A stretch of 64,000 bases of DNA, from the NCBI GenBank assembly GCA_964059195.1, contig CAXKWD010000006.1, forward strand, positions 14,004,530-14,068,529, given 5' to 3'. Below are positions 23,542 to 33,882 of the stretch, in pieces. The stretch's first letter is position 1, and each line of letters opens with the position of its first letter. The translations under genes and the position numbers were made by a program. This DNA comes from Ectobius pallidus. Lineage: Eukaryota; Arthropoda; Insecta; Blattodea; Ectobiidae. The notes under the pieces are model-generated. The model was not told the origin of the DNA. It was given only the letters and a program-made list of their open reading frames with translations, and did not search any database.

Positions 23542-23760
23542 TATATTTGTAAAAACCATAGTTTGTCTTGTAGCAATAAATAATTTTTTCTTTCTTTTTA
23601 AATGTCACATATTTGCTAGGGACAATTTGATGGGCATGCCAGTTCAGAAAGAATTTATTTTTGGCTAAGGGTCACAAGGGTGTCGAAGTAGCATAAATTT
23701 ACTTCTTTAGTAAGAAAATAAGTGTTTTATATTTACATGTTTATACAACTGGCCCTTATT
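22855..23760 (-). repeat. dispersed repeat A, copy 3 (inverted)
   Basis: Reverse-complement match to repeat A copies 1 and 2: CATTTTCAAGAGATAGGTCA, then (after the SINE) GACAGCAGACGATCG, TTTGCTAGGGACAATTTGAT, GGCATGCCAGTTCAGAAAGA and TTACTTCTTTAGTAAGAAAA. An (AT)n tract of about 65 bp (23480-23546) lies where copies 1 and 2 have AT-poor sequence. Interrupted by the SINE at 23047-23370. Confidence 0.7.
23047..23370 (+). mobile_element. tRNA-derived SINE with target duplication
   Basis: The head has a tRNA-like promoter: A-box-like GGTCTTGTGGTTAGCGTCGC and B-box GGGTTCGATTCC. The body contains GGGGTGCACTCAG-type sequence, AAGTAGCGGCTCCGGTCAAG, GCATGCTGACCACATGCCCC and CCTCCAGGGATGTAGAACCA; the 3' tail is T-rich. 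Flanking copies of AGAGAGAAGCTTTT (23033-23046, 23371-23384) are the target duplication. Other copies lie at 47815-48119 (minus) and 49725-49932. The 137-codon frame (23170-23583) crosses the SINE and the AT tract and is spurious. Confidence 0.85.
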
Positions 23761-24209
23761 GTAGAAAATTATTTGGGTGTTTCAGATATGCGATTTTTTA
23801 TTATGTAGTGTAAAATTGCCTAAAAGGTATTAAATATCGTAAAACCGAAGAGTGATTTCTTTTTCGCTCTATTTTATTCTTCTATGAATTGGGGCTGAGT
23901 ACCACTGCGAAAATTTGAATTTCTTTTAACAGTGATTAATGAAAGAGTTCGTCATGATGTGTGTCTAAATTATTATGTATTGCTTGTTAGCTAGCGGATG
24001 TGTATATGATGAGTAAACATTATATTAGACAAATCGCAGACAGTATAACATGCATTTTTAATTGGGTCACACAGAAGTTAGTTAATGAGATCCATTAATG
24101 TTTCAATTGCTATTACATTCTTTTTTCTCCATAACAGTTTCGTAAATTTGACTGGAATCATTGAAGGAGATTAACGGTGAAATAAATTTTTCTGTGTATT
24201 TGCTAATAT

Positions 24210-24380
24210 CATATGAACAACACTATCATTCATTTAACATTAATAGTTTATTTTTAAGAAATATATTTAGTTTAATGAAAAAGAAAATTAAAAAAAAAAC
24301 ATATATACGAGTATAAGTTTTATTTAAAAATACTTGTACTGTAGATATAAAAAAAAGATTGTAGACGATGATGATCATTT
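24210..24380. repeat. degenerate copy of the 5557 MITE
   Basis: Starts CATATGAACAACACTATC as in 5557-5701 and ends near AAGATTGTAGACGATGATGA. The core between is rearranged relative to the first copy. Sequence at 24466-24530 continues the similarity to 5980-6040. Confidence 0.55.
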
Positions 24381-24530
24381 ATGATGTTTGCAAGTAGATG
24401 GAGAAAAGATTCACTAAAAAATATTGGCATTTATGGATATTATCGCGGGAACCGCATTTTAGTGCACGAACCATTTTATAACGATAATTAGCTACCCATA
24501 ACAGTAACAGTTTGATTAAATTTGACAATA

Positions 24531-24913
24531 GTATGCAATTGTAGAATTAGTCAATAAAGAGTAGGCCTGTGTCAGATTCCAAAAGTGTAGAGTAATTCTT
24601 TGCTGAGGAAAAAAATAATGAAATTTACCTATTTCTCACCTATGAATTTCACCGAAAGGTGTATGTCCCCCCTTAAGTATTTAACAGTTCTCAGTATTTT
24701 GCTGGAGCTGTCAATAAGCGTGTTTTTCGCACCAATCTCATTTTGTGTTTCAGGGAATGTGCACTGCCCACTATACGAAGGAATTGACGTTTTTGTAGGC
24801 TACCTCTAGTAGCCCTATTCCGTTACTTGAAAACTTCCGCAGCTTGACTATGGCTGCATGTTTCAAATATAAAATTCTAGAGTGATTGGGAAAAAGCAAA
24901 TAAGTAAAAAAAC
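24531..24913. other. unassigned sequence
   Basis: Contains a 69-codon plus-strand frame (24600-24809) with a hydrophobic stretch but no recognisable family; no gene is called. Confidence 0.35.
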
Positions 24914-25096
24914 CAAAGCTTCAGGAGAGACAAACGATAATTTATTTCCACAGGATTGTTACGATATTTAGTTCAACACACACAGATATTTTTACATAGT
25001 ATAAGATAGTATGTAAAAAATATCTGGGTGGGCTGAACCAAATATTGTAATAATCCTGTGGAAATTAATTGTTTTTTTCTCTCTCCTGGAACTTTG
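24914..25096. mobile_element. hairpin element with about 85-bp arms
   Basis: Left arm from CAAAGCTTCAGGAGAGACAA through TTTCCACAGGATTGTTACGA and AGATATTTTTACATAG pairs with right arm CTATGTAAAAAATATCTG, then TAATAATCCTGTGGAAAT and CTCTCCTGGAACTTTG. The loop is about 12 bp. Transcripts from either strand would form a long imperfect hairpin. No target duplication is obvious. Confidence 0.75.
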
Positions 25097-25255
25097 TTTA
25101 TTGACTTATTCACCTAAATAAGGAATTTCAGCTGCTTTCTTACAAAAATTTATGCCTTGATAGTTTTATGCCCTTTCTTTGAATTCGTAACTTCTGAAGT
25201 AGGCTTTGTTGTGCGTTGTAACTAAATGCAGTGAGAAGTTTCTCATGCTTATAAT

Positions 25256-25930
25256 TAGAGACGAGACTTTCATGCAAATGCATGTTTTTATGAGAACTTA
25301 GGACATAGCTCAAACTGAGTACTGACCCATGTCATTACTTTCTGGTTCCAAATGTGCATACTTCTTCCGTGCATGTTTGCATGTTTTGACCTTTTTGGAG
25401 GAAAAAACATGCATAAAGCATATTTGGGGCATTTTTGGCTAAATCATGCATATAATATACATTATATTCAGTTTAAATGCATGTTTTAATGGGTTTTCAA
25501 GAAAGTGACATCGTGGCAAAGTTTCCCTATCTTCGATTTTTACTACCGATTTTTACAGACGTTTGTGAAGTGGCGCGAGATATGCGAAAAGGAATTTGAC
25601 CTTGCCTTTGTCCACCCCCACCTATTTCCGGCCCGCACTTGGGGTGCATTGTACTTTGTCAGGGCTCGGGAAACCTGCAGTATCTTTACTGTGTGTGCAG
25701 TGGTTAGTGTGATTGTCTGTTCTGTGATTTTACTATGCCTCCAGCTAAATGTTCCAAAAGCGATCTATTATAATTTCAGATAAAGTGTACTAAAAAAATT
25801 CATATTGGGCCATAAATGTTAGTGCATATTTTAGTGTATTTTTCCCTTGATAGTGCATGTTTCATGGTTTGATAATGCATGAATGCATGCATATTTCGCA
25901 ATTTTATAGTGCATGAAAGTCTCGTCCCTA
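25256..25930 (+). mobile_element. hAT-like element, 675 bp, TSD CTTATAAT
   Basis: Inverted ends TAGAGACGAGACTTTCATGC and GCATGAAAGTCTCGTCCCTA with one or two mismatches; exact 8-bp CTTATAAT on both sides (25248-25255, 25931-25938). The word GCATG and TGCATGTTTT variants crowd both subterminal zones. The middle (25505-25783) is open for 92 codons; near its end an ATG at about 25734 starts MPPAKCSKSDLL, a basic Lys/Ser-rich start of the kind seen at transposase N-termini, but this is too short to prove. Probably a deletion derivative of an autonomous hAT element. Confidence 0.8.
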
Positions 25931-25938
25931 CTTATAAT

Positions 25939-26412
25939 GTTACGTAACCTGTGCGGGTATAATCACACGGAAGTTTTTATTTATTTGTTTAGTTTTTGTA
26001 ACAAATAAAAAAGTGAGATTTATTACCTGTTGTTACTTGGAGAAACTTAAATATCAGTGGTGGTGTAATTACACTGTTTGAACACTAGGAAGATTAAGGT
26101 GAAGAGAAGCAGGTTTAAGGTGATACAAGGTTCATGCACTGATGTGCGCAAACGAAGAGGGTGTTATAAACTTATATATCGGCATTTGTGTTGCAAGAGA
26201 AGTTAACATTATTGCTTAGGCTATCTTCTCTTTGCTTCATACCTAATGACTGTAATGAGTGACAGTGTTTACTGACCGCGATAACGCACAGTGGAAATCG
26301 TTATTGTAAACGAGCAATTATCTAGGGGCCTATGAGCACTTAGGCTAAGGTAGATCGTCGGCAAAGTCTACAGATTTTCTGAACAATATACATAATATAT
26401 ACATTTTATATA
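25939..26412. other. unassigned sequence
   Basis: No recognised feature; ends in AT-rich ACATAATATACATTTTATAT, a block repeated at 26677-26700 on the other side of the next element. Confidence 0.4.
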
Positions 26413-26673
26413 CGAGGGCGTTAAAGCCATAGTGGTGTAAGTCATGTTTTAAAATTTTTTAAACCTAAGTATTGCATTGCAATGTTGCGGTATAGATATG
26501 TTAGCAGGAAGAGTCGTGTAAGTCCTATTTTGTTCATACACTATATATATATATATATATACGTAGGTGGGAGGACAAGATTAGGAGAGATTACTATAAT
26601 GGATCTAACAAAACCTTCTGTTTCTCTAAAAGCATAAAACATGACTTACACCACTTTGGCTTTAACCTCCTCG
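26413..26673. mobile_element. 261-bp MITE with 39-bp inverted ends, TATA flanks
   Basis: Left end CGAGGGCGTTAAAGCCATAG, then TGGTGTAAGTCATGTTTT; right end AAAACATGACTTACACCACT, then TTGGCTTTAACCTCCTCG. TATA lies on both sides (26409-26412, 26674-26677), which fits a TA-targeting family. An (AT)n run sits in the core. No coding sequence. Confidence 0.8.
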
Positions 26674-26700
26674 TATACATAATATACATTTTATATATAC

Positions 26701-27222
26701 ATAATATACATAAGATGCAAGTATGCATTTTTACTCGCGAATTTGCATTTTTTCGTGGTTTGAAGTGCCTATTTTTAAGATATTATCTTGAAATATACTG
26801 TAACTATTTTAAAGAAATTATCTCGAAATATACTGTATTATAAAAATATATATTTGTTCAGTTTTTGCACTATTACTCGATTGATATGAATTCTGGATTG
26901 ATAGTTTCAAATTTGATCACAGACAGAGTTTAACAATCTGTAATAATTGCTGATACCGTAAGGTAACAACTAGTAAGCTTTCTCACTTCGCCCATTTTCA
27001 CAGGTGACCAGGAAAACTGAAGAATAGTGAAGTAATCAAACACACTTTTACGTATGCACAAACCTCTTATCACATAATATGCATTAATTTGGTTGTACAG
27101 ATAAATTTTATCTTGGCGCTAAAGTGAGCCAATACCAGGGTTATGAATGAGGTATCAATAGGTAGAACAGATAGTATTAACCACACCGTTACTCTTTCTT
27201 TTGTAATTCGATGTACACAATA
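26701..27222. other. unassigned sequence
   Basis: AT-rich with TTTTAAGATATTATCTTGAA-type words repeated twice near 26780-26830, perhaps the end of a degraded element. Nothing else was recognised. Confidence 0.35.
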
Positions 27223-27226
27223 TTAA

Positions 27227-27919
27227 GGTATCCATCTACCCCTAAAATCAGAATTTTTCACCAAAAAATATATTCTTTTTTCTTTCTCTCATTAGAAAGC
27301 TTGATTTCTGTAGTTTTCAAATATATATATATAACAGTTTGATGGACCAGGCGCGTCCACCTGCGAGTTGAGAAACGTCCAAATACGGAATTACCCAAAC
27401 TTTAACTTCATTTTTATCTTATTTCAAAAAATTTCCAGCATGTCTTAACTTTCGGCTTAAGAAAAATGCACTTAGAATTGAGTAATTGACTTCATCCAAA
27501 CATCAAAATGAAGCTTAAACATATAGCTAGCCTGTGTAGTAGAATCAAATAAATGAGCCTATGGTAAGGATCCTGGCCCCTTATCAAAGGAAAAATAGAC
27601 TAATTATTTTTTTAGACTTCAGGGAGAAAAAAAAATAAACTATCTTTGATAGCACTACAAAGATGATGCTAGTATGTAGACATATCTATAAAATGGGGAA
27701 CATTTTAGTGTAAGAATCACTGTTCTAGCTTAATTAGAAGTGGAGATCTGCTTGCCGAAAAAATTACATAATTTTTTTGAAAAAATTTCCCCTGGTGCCC
27801 CCAAATTTTTAATTTTTATTATTGAAACCCTTTCGTTTTATGACAAATAACATGTGGTCAAATTTTTAAAGTGATGAAGAGGAAATTGTAATTTTTTATA
27901 ACTAGGGTTGATGGATACC
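27227..27919. mobile_element. piggyBac-like MITE, 693 bp, TTAA target site
   Basis: Ends GGTATCCATCTACCCCT and AGGGTTGATGGATACC are inverted repeats, each bordered by TTAA (27223-27226 and 27920-27923), the target of piggyBac-type transposons. The interior has no open frame of note and no recognisable transposase. Confidence 0.75.
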
Positions 27920-27999
27920 TTAAAGTTAGTTACATACGTAACATGAAAACATTTGGAGGAAATATTTAGTGCAGTTAGGATATTGTATAAGAAAAACTC

Positions 28000-28072
28000 C
28001 TCTGACACTGGGATTTGAACCCAGGACCTTTGGCTATCCGTGCGAATGCTCTACCAACTGAGCTAAACCAGA
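28000..28072 (-). repeat. tRNA-like SINE unit
   Basis: The minus strand reads CTCTGGTTTAGCTCAGTTGG, TAGAGCATTCGCACGGATAG, CCAAAGGTCCTGGGTTCAAA, TCCCAGTGTCAGAGG. It keeps D and T arms and acceptor pairing, but the anticodon stem (TTCGC/GCCAA) is broken. It belongs with the 20690-20761 unit. It is flanked on the 3' side by the same GGAGTTTTT-type tail as the other copies. Confidence 0.75.
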
Positions 28073-28302
28073 GTTCACTTCACAGAGCTTATGACTGATT
28101 GCTCTTAATGGTCTACCTCACTGACAGACCAAGTTATGTCATATGATTTTCCTGGTTCGTAATCTGTAGACATGGTTGAGTCCAGTCTGTGTAGTAAAGA
28201 AGAGTAGGGTCTGGTCTTCAGTATTGGTGCATTCTGTAATTGAAATACACTCAAATAATTCAGAAGTTAGGCGAGCGATGGAAATAAATGGTGCAAAAAT
28301 AT

Positions 28303-28470
28303 GTTGCACAAACTTTCTCGCATATACGTGTTAAAGGCTAGCACAGAAAAAAGTAAATTATATGGACAATTAAATTTTATTTATTACATTTTCATAAAAC
28401 TAAGAAGTATCTAGAACGGAAACCATCAGAGTCGATCTTCATGTTTAATGCTTTTACCGTGAAATAATAA
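28303..28470. repeat. dispersed repeat, inverted partner of 1735-1915
   Basis: From AACTTTCTCGCATATACGTG through TCTAGAACGGAAACCATCAG to TTTACCGTGAAATAATAATA; reverse complement of 1735-1915 with scattered changes. Confidence 0.6.
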
Positions 28471-29961
28471 TAATAATGAATGACAGTAAAACTGCATATT
28501 ATTAGTCCTACTAGTACTACTACGGGAAAATTCAAATATAAGTCGCACCTTGGGATAAATCGGCCCCACCCAACCCACCCACCAATGCAGTTTCTTTTAT
28601 ACCACGATCTAGCGAATTCTTCTCTCCTCGTATTATGAAGAAACTCGTGATTGGACGTTGGAGGTGTGACGTCATACCACTAGACGAGAGGTGACAGGCT
28701 GACAAACTTCGCGGGAGATTTAATATGCCACATTTTCGAAACCTACAAACAGTGTATCGTACATTATTCGAAAATGCAAGGGCGCTTCGCTACGGCTGCC
28801 GCCTCCGCTTCGCGCACTTAACTATCTGGTTAATGTTATGCATTATTTAGCTATATGTAGAGGTGAATACAAGGCACTTGCGACAATATGTAAGGATAGT
28901 GGGTGCAAGGCACTTGCAGCAATAAATAAGGACAGTTGGTCACTCTGCTTCGCTCAGAAACAAAATACATCACACAGTCCGTGCAAATGTGAATATCGAA
29001 TGGGCGGAACTTAAGGGGCGACTTATAATTGAATTTCGCCACAACTACTACTACTACTTAGGTTATATTGCACGCAACTGCATGTAGGTTATTTCACGTG
29101 TTTAGTATGGTTGCGTGAACCATTAGTCTATAGTAGCAACTCATTCGTGTCATCTGATTCTATTGTTTAGTGATGTCTTCTTTTGTGATATTCAGTTTAA
29201 ACGATTATAATATCCAGTGACGTAGCGGCGATGAGTTATGGACAGTAAGCATGTCCTACAAACCCGGCGTTTGCCTTTGCGAATGAGGAAACTATGAAAA
29301 ACCCAAGTCAATTTGGGCGGCCACAAGGTTTGATTTGAACTCAGGACCTCTTCCCTGTTAGCCCATATCACCTCGCTGTAATTGGTTTTGGTGTGTTCAT
29401 TGCGACTGAGCTAAACTGGTTGCATTTCACAACAATAAGTGTACATTAGGCCTATAGTTGTCTTGTTACTAGGGGAACAAAATGTCATTCATATTTTAAT
29501 TGACATGTATGTTCTGAAATTCCCATTTAAGCCGTACTTATTTCGTTTTTATCTTGATATCTATTAAACGTATAAAGAAATGTGTTAAACAAAAAATGTT
29601 CATTTTAATTTTCTCTACAACTTTACTGTGGTAGGTTTTCGTGTATCGCCTACTGTAATGGATATAATCTAGAAAAATTGAAAATGGATACGAGTAAAGT
29701 ACCCCTTAAGTGATTTTTGCAGAAATACAGATATAGCCATTTTATTAGTCATAGATAAGAGTTTCCAATTTTAAAATTTTATTAAAATCGTTAGAGCCAT
29801 TTTTTCACAAATCAATTTTTTTTAAGAAGTTTTCATGAAAAGTCCCCTTAATATTTCAGTTATAAAACTAAATTTCTGGGCGGTTCGACAAAATTTCGAA
29901 AAAGTCCTTAATTCAAAAAATGAAGTAAATGCAATGAACCGTTTACCCGCTGTGCTTGTCC
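28471..29961. other. 1.5 kb, mostly unassigned
   Basis: 28860-28935 holds a near-duplicate of AAGGCACTTGC with 50-bp spacing, the basis of a 63-codon minus-strand frame. 29317-29365 contains GATTTGAACTCAGGACCTCT, a B-box-like word on the minus strand matching, inverted, the segment at 1365-1420. No gene was recognised. Confidence 0.4.
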
Positions 29962-30140
29962 ACAGACAGACGGACGGACAGACAGACAGACAGACAGACG
30001 GACAGACGTCAAACCAAAAACACGTTTTTCGGTTTCTAGGCATCGTGAAACATGCTTTCCCGGTGTTAACTCGATTTCGATTTTTTGTCACGATCACAAT
30101 ACTTTCTCTATACTACGTATAAGCGAGAAAGTAAAAATGA
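29962..30140 (+). repeat. dispersed repeat with CAGACAGACGGA microsatellite
   Basis: Begins with a run of ACAG/ACGG tetranucleotides (29962-30008), then AAACACGTTTTTCGGTTTCT, TCGATTTCGATTTTTTGTCA, and ends TATAAGCGAGAAAGTAAAAA. Inverted partner of 1186-1360. Two overlapping frames on opposite strands (29822-30122) are products of the repeat. Confidence 0.65.
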
Positions 30141-30680
30141 AATTAAATCAGTGGTTTTGCCACTAGGGAATACATTGCAGGCTAGGACCAAATTCTTGTT
30201 TACACAGTTCAATAAAAATGTATGGTATCTCCGCTCTTGAAAAAATGAGAATCAGGTGTGAATATTCTAACATTTTAACTGTGAATCTTTGCGTTACGAG
30301 TCGGTTTAAACAAAACAATTTATTTACTTATTTTTGTGTAGAAAAGTGTTTGATGGTTTTCAATATTTCCGTAGGTATTTTATATTACTGCAATAACATC
30401 CGTTTATCAGTCATACCGTGAGAAAAATGTGTAACCCAGGATTTTTTAATTATTTAATAGTAAATATTTATATATTTTTTTCGGAACCACAGAATATTGT
30501 TTCTAAGTTTCATAACAGCGAACTTGAATAAAATAAAAGTCTCCCCAGCCATATTTATTGTGATACTCGGTTCCCGAGCCCTAGCCGGGAAGTGAACTGG
30601 TACCAGATGATTTGATACAGTAATCAGTAAATGAGTAAATGAAATCAGCATGTTAGTTGACATGGGGAGTTGCAGTGACT
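30141..30680. other. unassigned sequence
   Basis: Two short open frames without recognisable motifs; no repeat boundary seen. Confidence 0.35.
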
Positions 30681-31030
30681 AGCGTAATATTTAAGAAAAC
30701 ATCCAGCATTGTTAACTAAGAGAGCGGTTACGGAGAATAGGGTAATATTTAAGAAAACATCCAGCATTGTTAAATAAGAAAGGGGCTACGGTGAGTAGGG
30801 TAATATTTAAGAAAACATCCAGCATTGTTAAATAAGAGAGGGGCTACGGTGAATAGCGTAATATTTACGAAAACATCCAGCATTGTTAACTAAGAGAGCG
30901 GTTACGGAGAATAGGGTAATATTTAAGAAAACATCAAGCATTGTTAAATAATAGAGCGGTTACGGCGAATAGCATAATATTTAAGAAAACATCAGCATTG
31001 TTAAATAAGAGAGCGGCTACGGTGAATAGC
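30681..31030. repeat. about 58-bp tandem repeat, six copies
   Basis: Units of the form AGCGTAATATTTAAGAAAAC, ATCCAGCATTGTTAA, then AGAGAGCGGTTACGGAGAAT, six times head to tail with few changes. A (TTA)n microsatellite follows at about 31124-31152. Confidence 0.9.
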
Positions 31031-31152
31031 TTATTCTTGTTAAAATCTACCATGTGGACTTAAAGCTAAGCTCGAGCGTAGCTTGGGAACTAAACAACGT
31101 GTCTACTGCTGGTGGTATTTTTGTGATTATTATTATTATTATTATTATTATT

Positions 31153-31703
31153 TATCAATTCGATCAACATATTTACAATTTCGTTAGAAAAAAATTAATG
31201 TATTTAAAAGTGAATAGTTCCAGTAACTCTGTAGAGGTGTTACGTTCGTAATGTGAGCAAAAACTAAATAGCTTTGTGTTTAAATTTCTGTCGCCTTCAA
31301 CAGAATTGTAAATTGTCCATTTGATGAAATAATTGAAATATTTAACATGCCTTACCGGCTTACCGTTATTGCAGAATTAAATGTCGGCCTAAATCATTTC
31401 ATAACTGTAATACTATATTCATCACATACATGACAGTTAGCGGCGGGGGGAATGAGGGATCAGGATTATAATCTCCATTTTCTATCCCTTTTTCCAAACT
31501 TGCATATGTCACTCGCCCGTGCTGCTGTATGCTCAATCTCCAAACAACATAGAGGACTGATTAATAACAAATATTTTAATAGAAACAATAAAGTAGTACA
31601 CAATCTAGAACCATATTTTAAATACATTTCTTCACCAGTTCTGGAAAATAATAGAGTTCACTGTCTTGTGGGAAAAGGTTGTCTCTACAATAAAAAAACC
31701 ACA
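31153..31703. other. unassigned sequence
   Basis: A 108-codon plus-strand frame starts at 31452 and runs into the next repeat. Its N-terminal 80 residues are compositionally protein-like, but I recognise no family and there is no neighbouring exon evidence. Confidence 0.35.
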
Positions 31704-32135
31704 TGCAGTGGCGTAGGAAATGGGAGGTCGAGGGGGTCCGGACCCCTCCCGAAACCAAAACCTAAAATTCTATTTTAGTATTAGATTAGTGCTGTAATTA
31801 TTTAAGCTCCATTTGTCAAATATTTAATATTATTCTATTCAATAATAAAATACTGAATTTATAAATGTAGGCCTATTGCTTCCACTATTACATATTATGT
31901 TAGTTAACTTTTCTTATAAATAATTTAGGTAACGAATGCTTGTTTAAGTTGGCATGTCTTGGAGTATAGTAAACAAATTTGCTAACTAGTTTTCTGTGCT
32001 AAAATAGCGTAAAATGTGATATTCATTAGTTCAAAATTTAAAAATTTTCCGGGGTGAGTTCCCCGGAACCCCCTTTCTCTTTTGGGTATTCCATAGCCCC
32101 GAAACCCCCGGCATTTTCGACCCTCCCGAAATTAC
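31704..32135. mobile_element. truncated element with CAGTGGCGTA end
   Basis: Starts CAGTGGCGTAGGAAATGGGA, then GGGGGTCCGGACCCCTCC. Near the right side GGTGAGTTCCCCGGAACCCC and CATAGCCCCGAAACCCCCGG repeat the GC-rich theme. The expected inverted end CTACGCCACTG was not found, so the element is incomplete or the call is partly wrong. The end resembles that of 9293-9679 in style (GGCGT near the tip). Confidence 0.4.
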
Positions 32136-32298
32136 CAATTAATAGAACAAATGGAAATCGTTTACAAAGACAGGTGAAATAAGTAAGTTAGGCAAACCTT
32201 CAAATATAAAAATAGGTAATCACATTGTTCCTAAACCCGAGGAGTTAGTCTAACTTATAACATTTGCTTCAATAGATAAATAGATTAATAATAATAAT

Positions 32299-32947
32299 TA
32301 GGGTTCGGATGTTTATGACATGTTATATTTTTATCCTGATCTCCATTTTCGCCGCCATCACAAATTAAACACGAATTGCACATTCGTTATCCTACTTTTA
32401 TTCAGCATATAAAGACATAATTTGGTCATTTCCATGGTCTTGATCATATTTCGGACATATTTGTAAATTAACGTCATATTTCAATTATAAATTTGGTAAA
32501 AAAAACACAATTATAGAGTATGTTCACTAAATTGCCGACTTAAATTTTTACATAAAAAGTCACGAATATTTTGGTTTTACTGTAACTGAAATGTGAAGGG
32601 CAATAACAAGTAATAACACAATTACCTCTTCCTCCTTTTGTTAACAACTTCCAATAGACATGTTTTACAAGGTTTACAGTTCACATTTGCAGTGGTATAT
32701 GAAAACATTAACAGATTATTAGTTCTTTACAAGTAAAACTGTTAATTACCATTAAAATTATTAAAAGATGATTATCTGATTGAATTAATGTGATGTAATA
32801 ATTTAGAGTCATTAAACGTTTTAAATTGGAACTTCTAATTTTAGAAAACATGTCATATTTAGGATTTGTTGGTCATATTTAGCCATTTTAAGGTCATATT
32901 TTCAGTTATATTTTCCACTTTTTTAGGTCATAAACATCCGAACCCCA
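32299..32947. mobile_element. hAT-like MITE, 649 bp, TSD ATAATAAT
   Basis: Inverted ends TAGGGTTCGGATGTTTATGA and TCATAAACATCCGAACCCCA; ATAATAAT on both sides (32291-32298, 32948-32955), although this could arise by chance in the surrounding ATA-rich microsatellite. The right side has a run of GGTCATATTT words. A truncated inverted relative lies at 15599-16131. A 68-codon frame at the right edge (32866-33072) is a shadow. Confidence 0.8.
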
Positions 32948-32955
32948 ATAATAAT

Positions 32956-33800
32956 CATAATAATAATAAGTTAGTAATAATAATAACAACAACAACAACT
33001 ACTGAGGGTGCACCTTTATACAAAATACGTTCCTCTTTTTTTCTATGTAGCTGGATCTGCAGTTCTTTTTAATCTCGTATAGACCCCCAGTCGATTTAAT
33101 AGTACTGAATGACATGTATAACCTTGCCTTCCCCTTGAAAACTTCTCCTTATTACTCATCCATGATGATGTTGATTGTGATAGATGATATAGTAATAATA
33201 ATATTGTTACCATCGGGGGGGGGATAATCTCTCATTCTGCGTGAAATGATGATACAATTTATATATTTTTTTAGGATAGTGTTTTCATGCTGTCATGGCG
33301 GAAAATTGAACTTCCCCATATCCAATACCGGCAACCTAACTTACCGCACATCTGCGTCAAGATATCAAAGCCTGTAGGCTATACCTATTATTATATACAT
33401 ATATAAAGTTATAGGTTTAATAATATAATTGTTAGAGACATGGAATATAATCATACTTACCAGTTAAGTTTACAAATTGCATTCTTACCTGTCTTCTCAT
33501 TATTTTACAGCATGATGCAAAACCTTTTATATCCAATGGTGCGAGTGCTAGCGCCTGCGCTAAAGTAATCGATTTTTCGATCGCCAACAAGATTAAAAAA
33601 TTACTACCTTTTAAAGTTCGGACTCTTCTAACTTGACAAAAGCTGTTCTAAATTATAAAAAAATGTATTTTCAATTTTTTCCCCGATTCTCCAGTGACAC
33701 TCGAATCGCAACATACTTTACACATTGGCGAGTGAGACAAGAACGTTGTGTGCTTCCTGTTTTGAAATTACTTTTTAATTTAACTTAATTACATTACATT
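32956..33800. other. unassigned sequence
   Basis: Holds ATA/ACA microsatellites near 32960-33000 and a run of eight G near 33214. No recognised gene or element. Confidence 0.35.
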
Positions 33801-33882
33801 GTGGGGCATTTGTTCTGGGCGAAACGTAATCTGCAGTGTAGAGAGGATTCTTCAAAGTCTGATGCTGATTTATTATTATTAC
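33801..33882 (+). repeat. 82-bp direct repeat, left of nested composite
   Basis: GGCATTTGTTCTGGGCGAAA, then GAGAGGATTCTTCAAAGTCT up to a TTATTATTATT tail. It recurs in direct orientation at 46589-46672 with about 10 changes, bracketing the composite of repeat A, the MITE and the retrotransposon. Confidence 0.75.

Noticed and set aside
23170..23583. 137-codon frame ending in an Ile-Tyr repeat
   Set aside because: Made of the SINE body plus an (AT)n tract.
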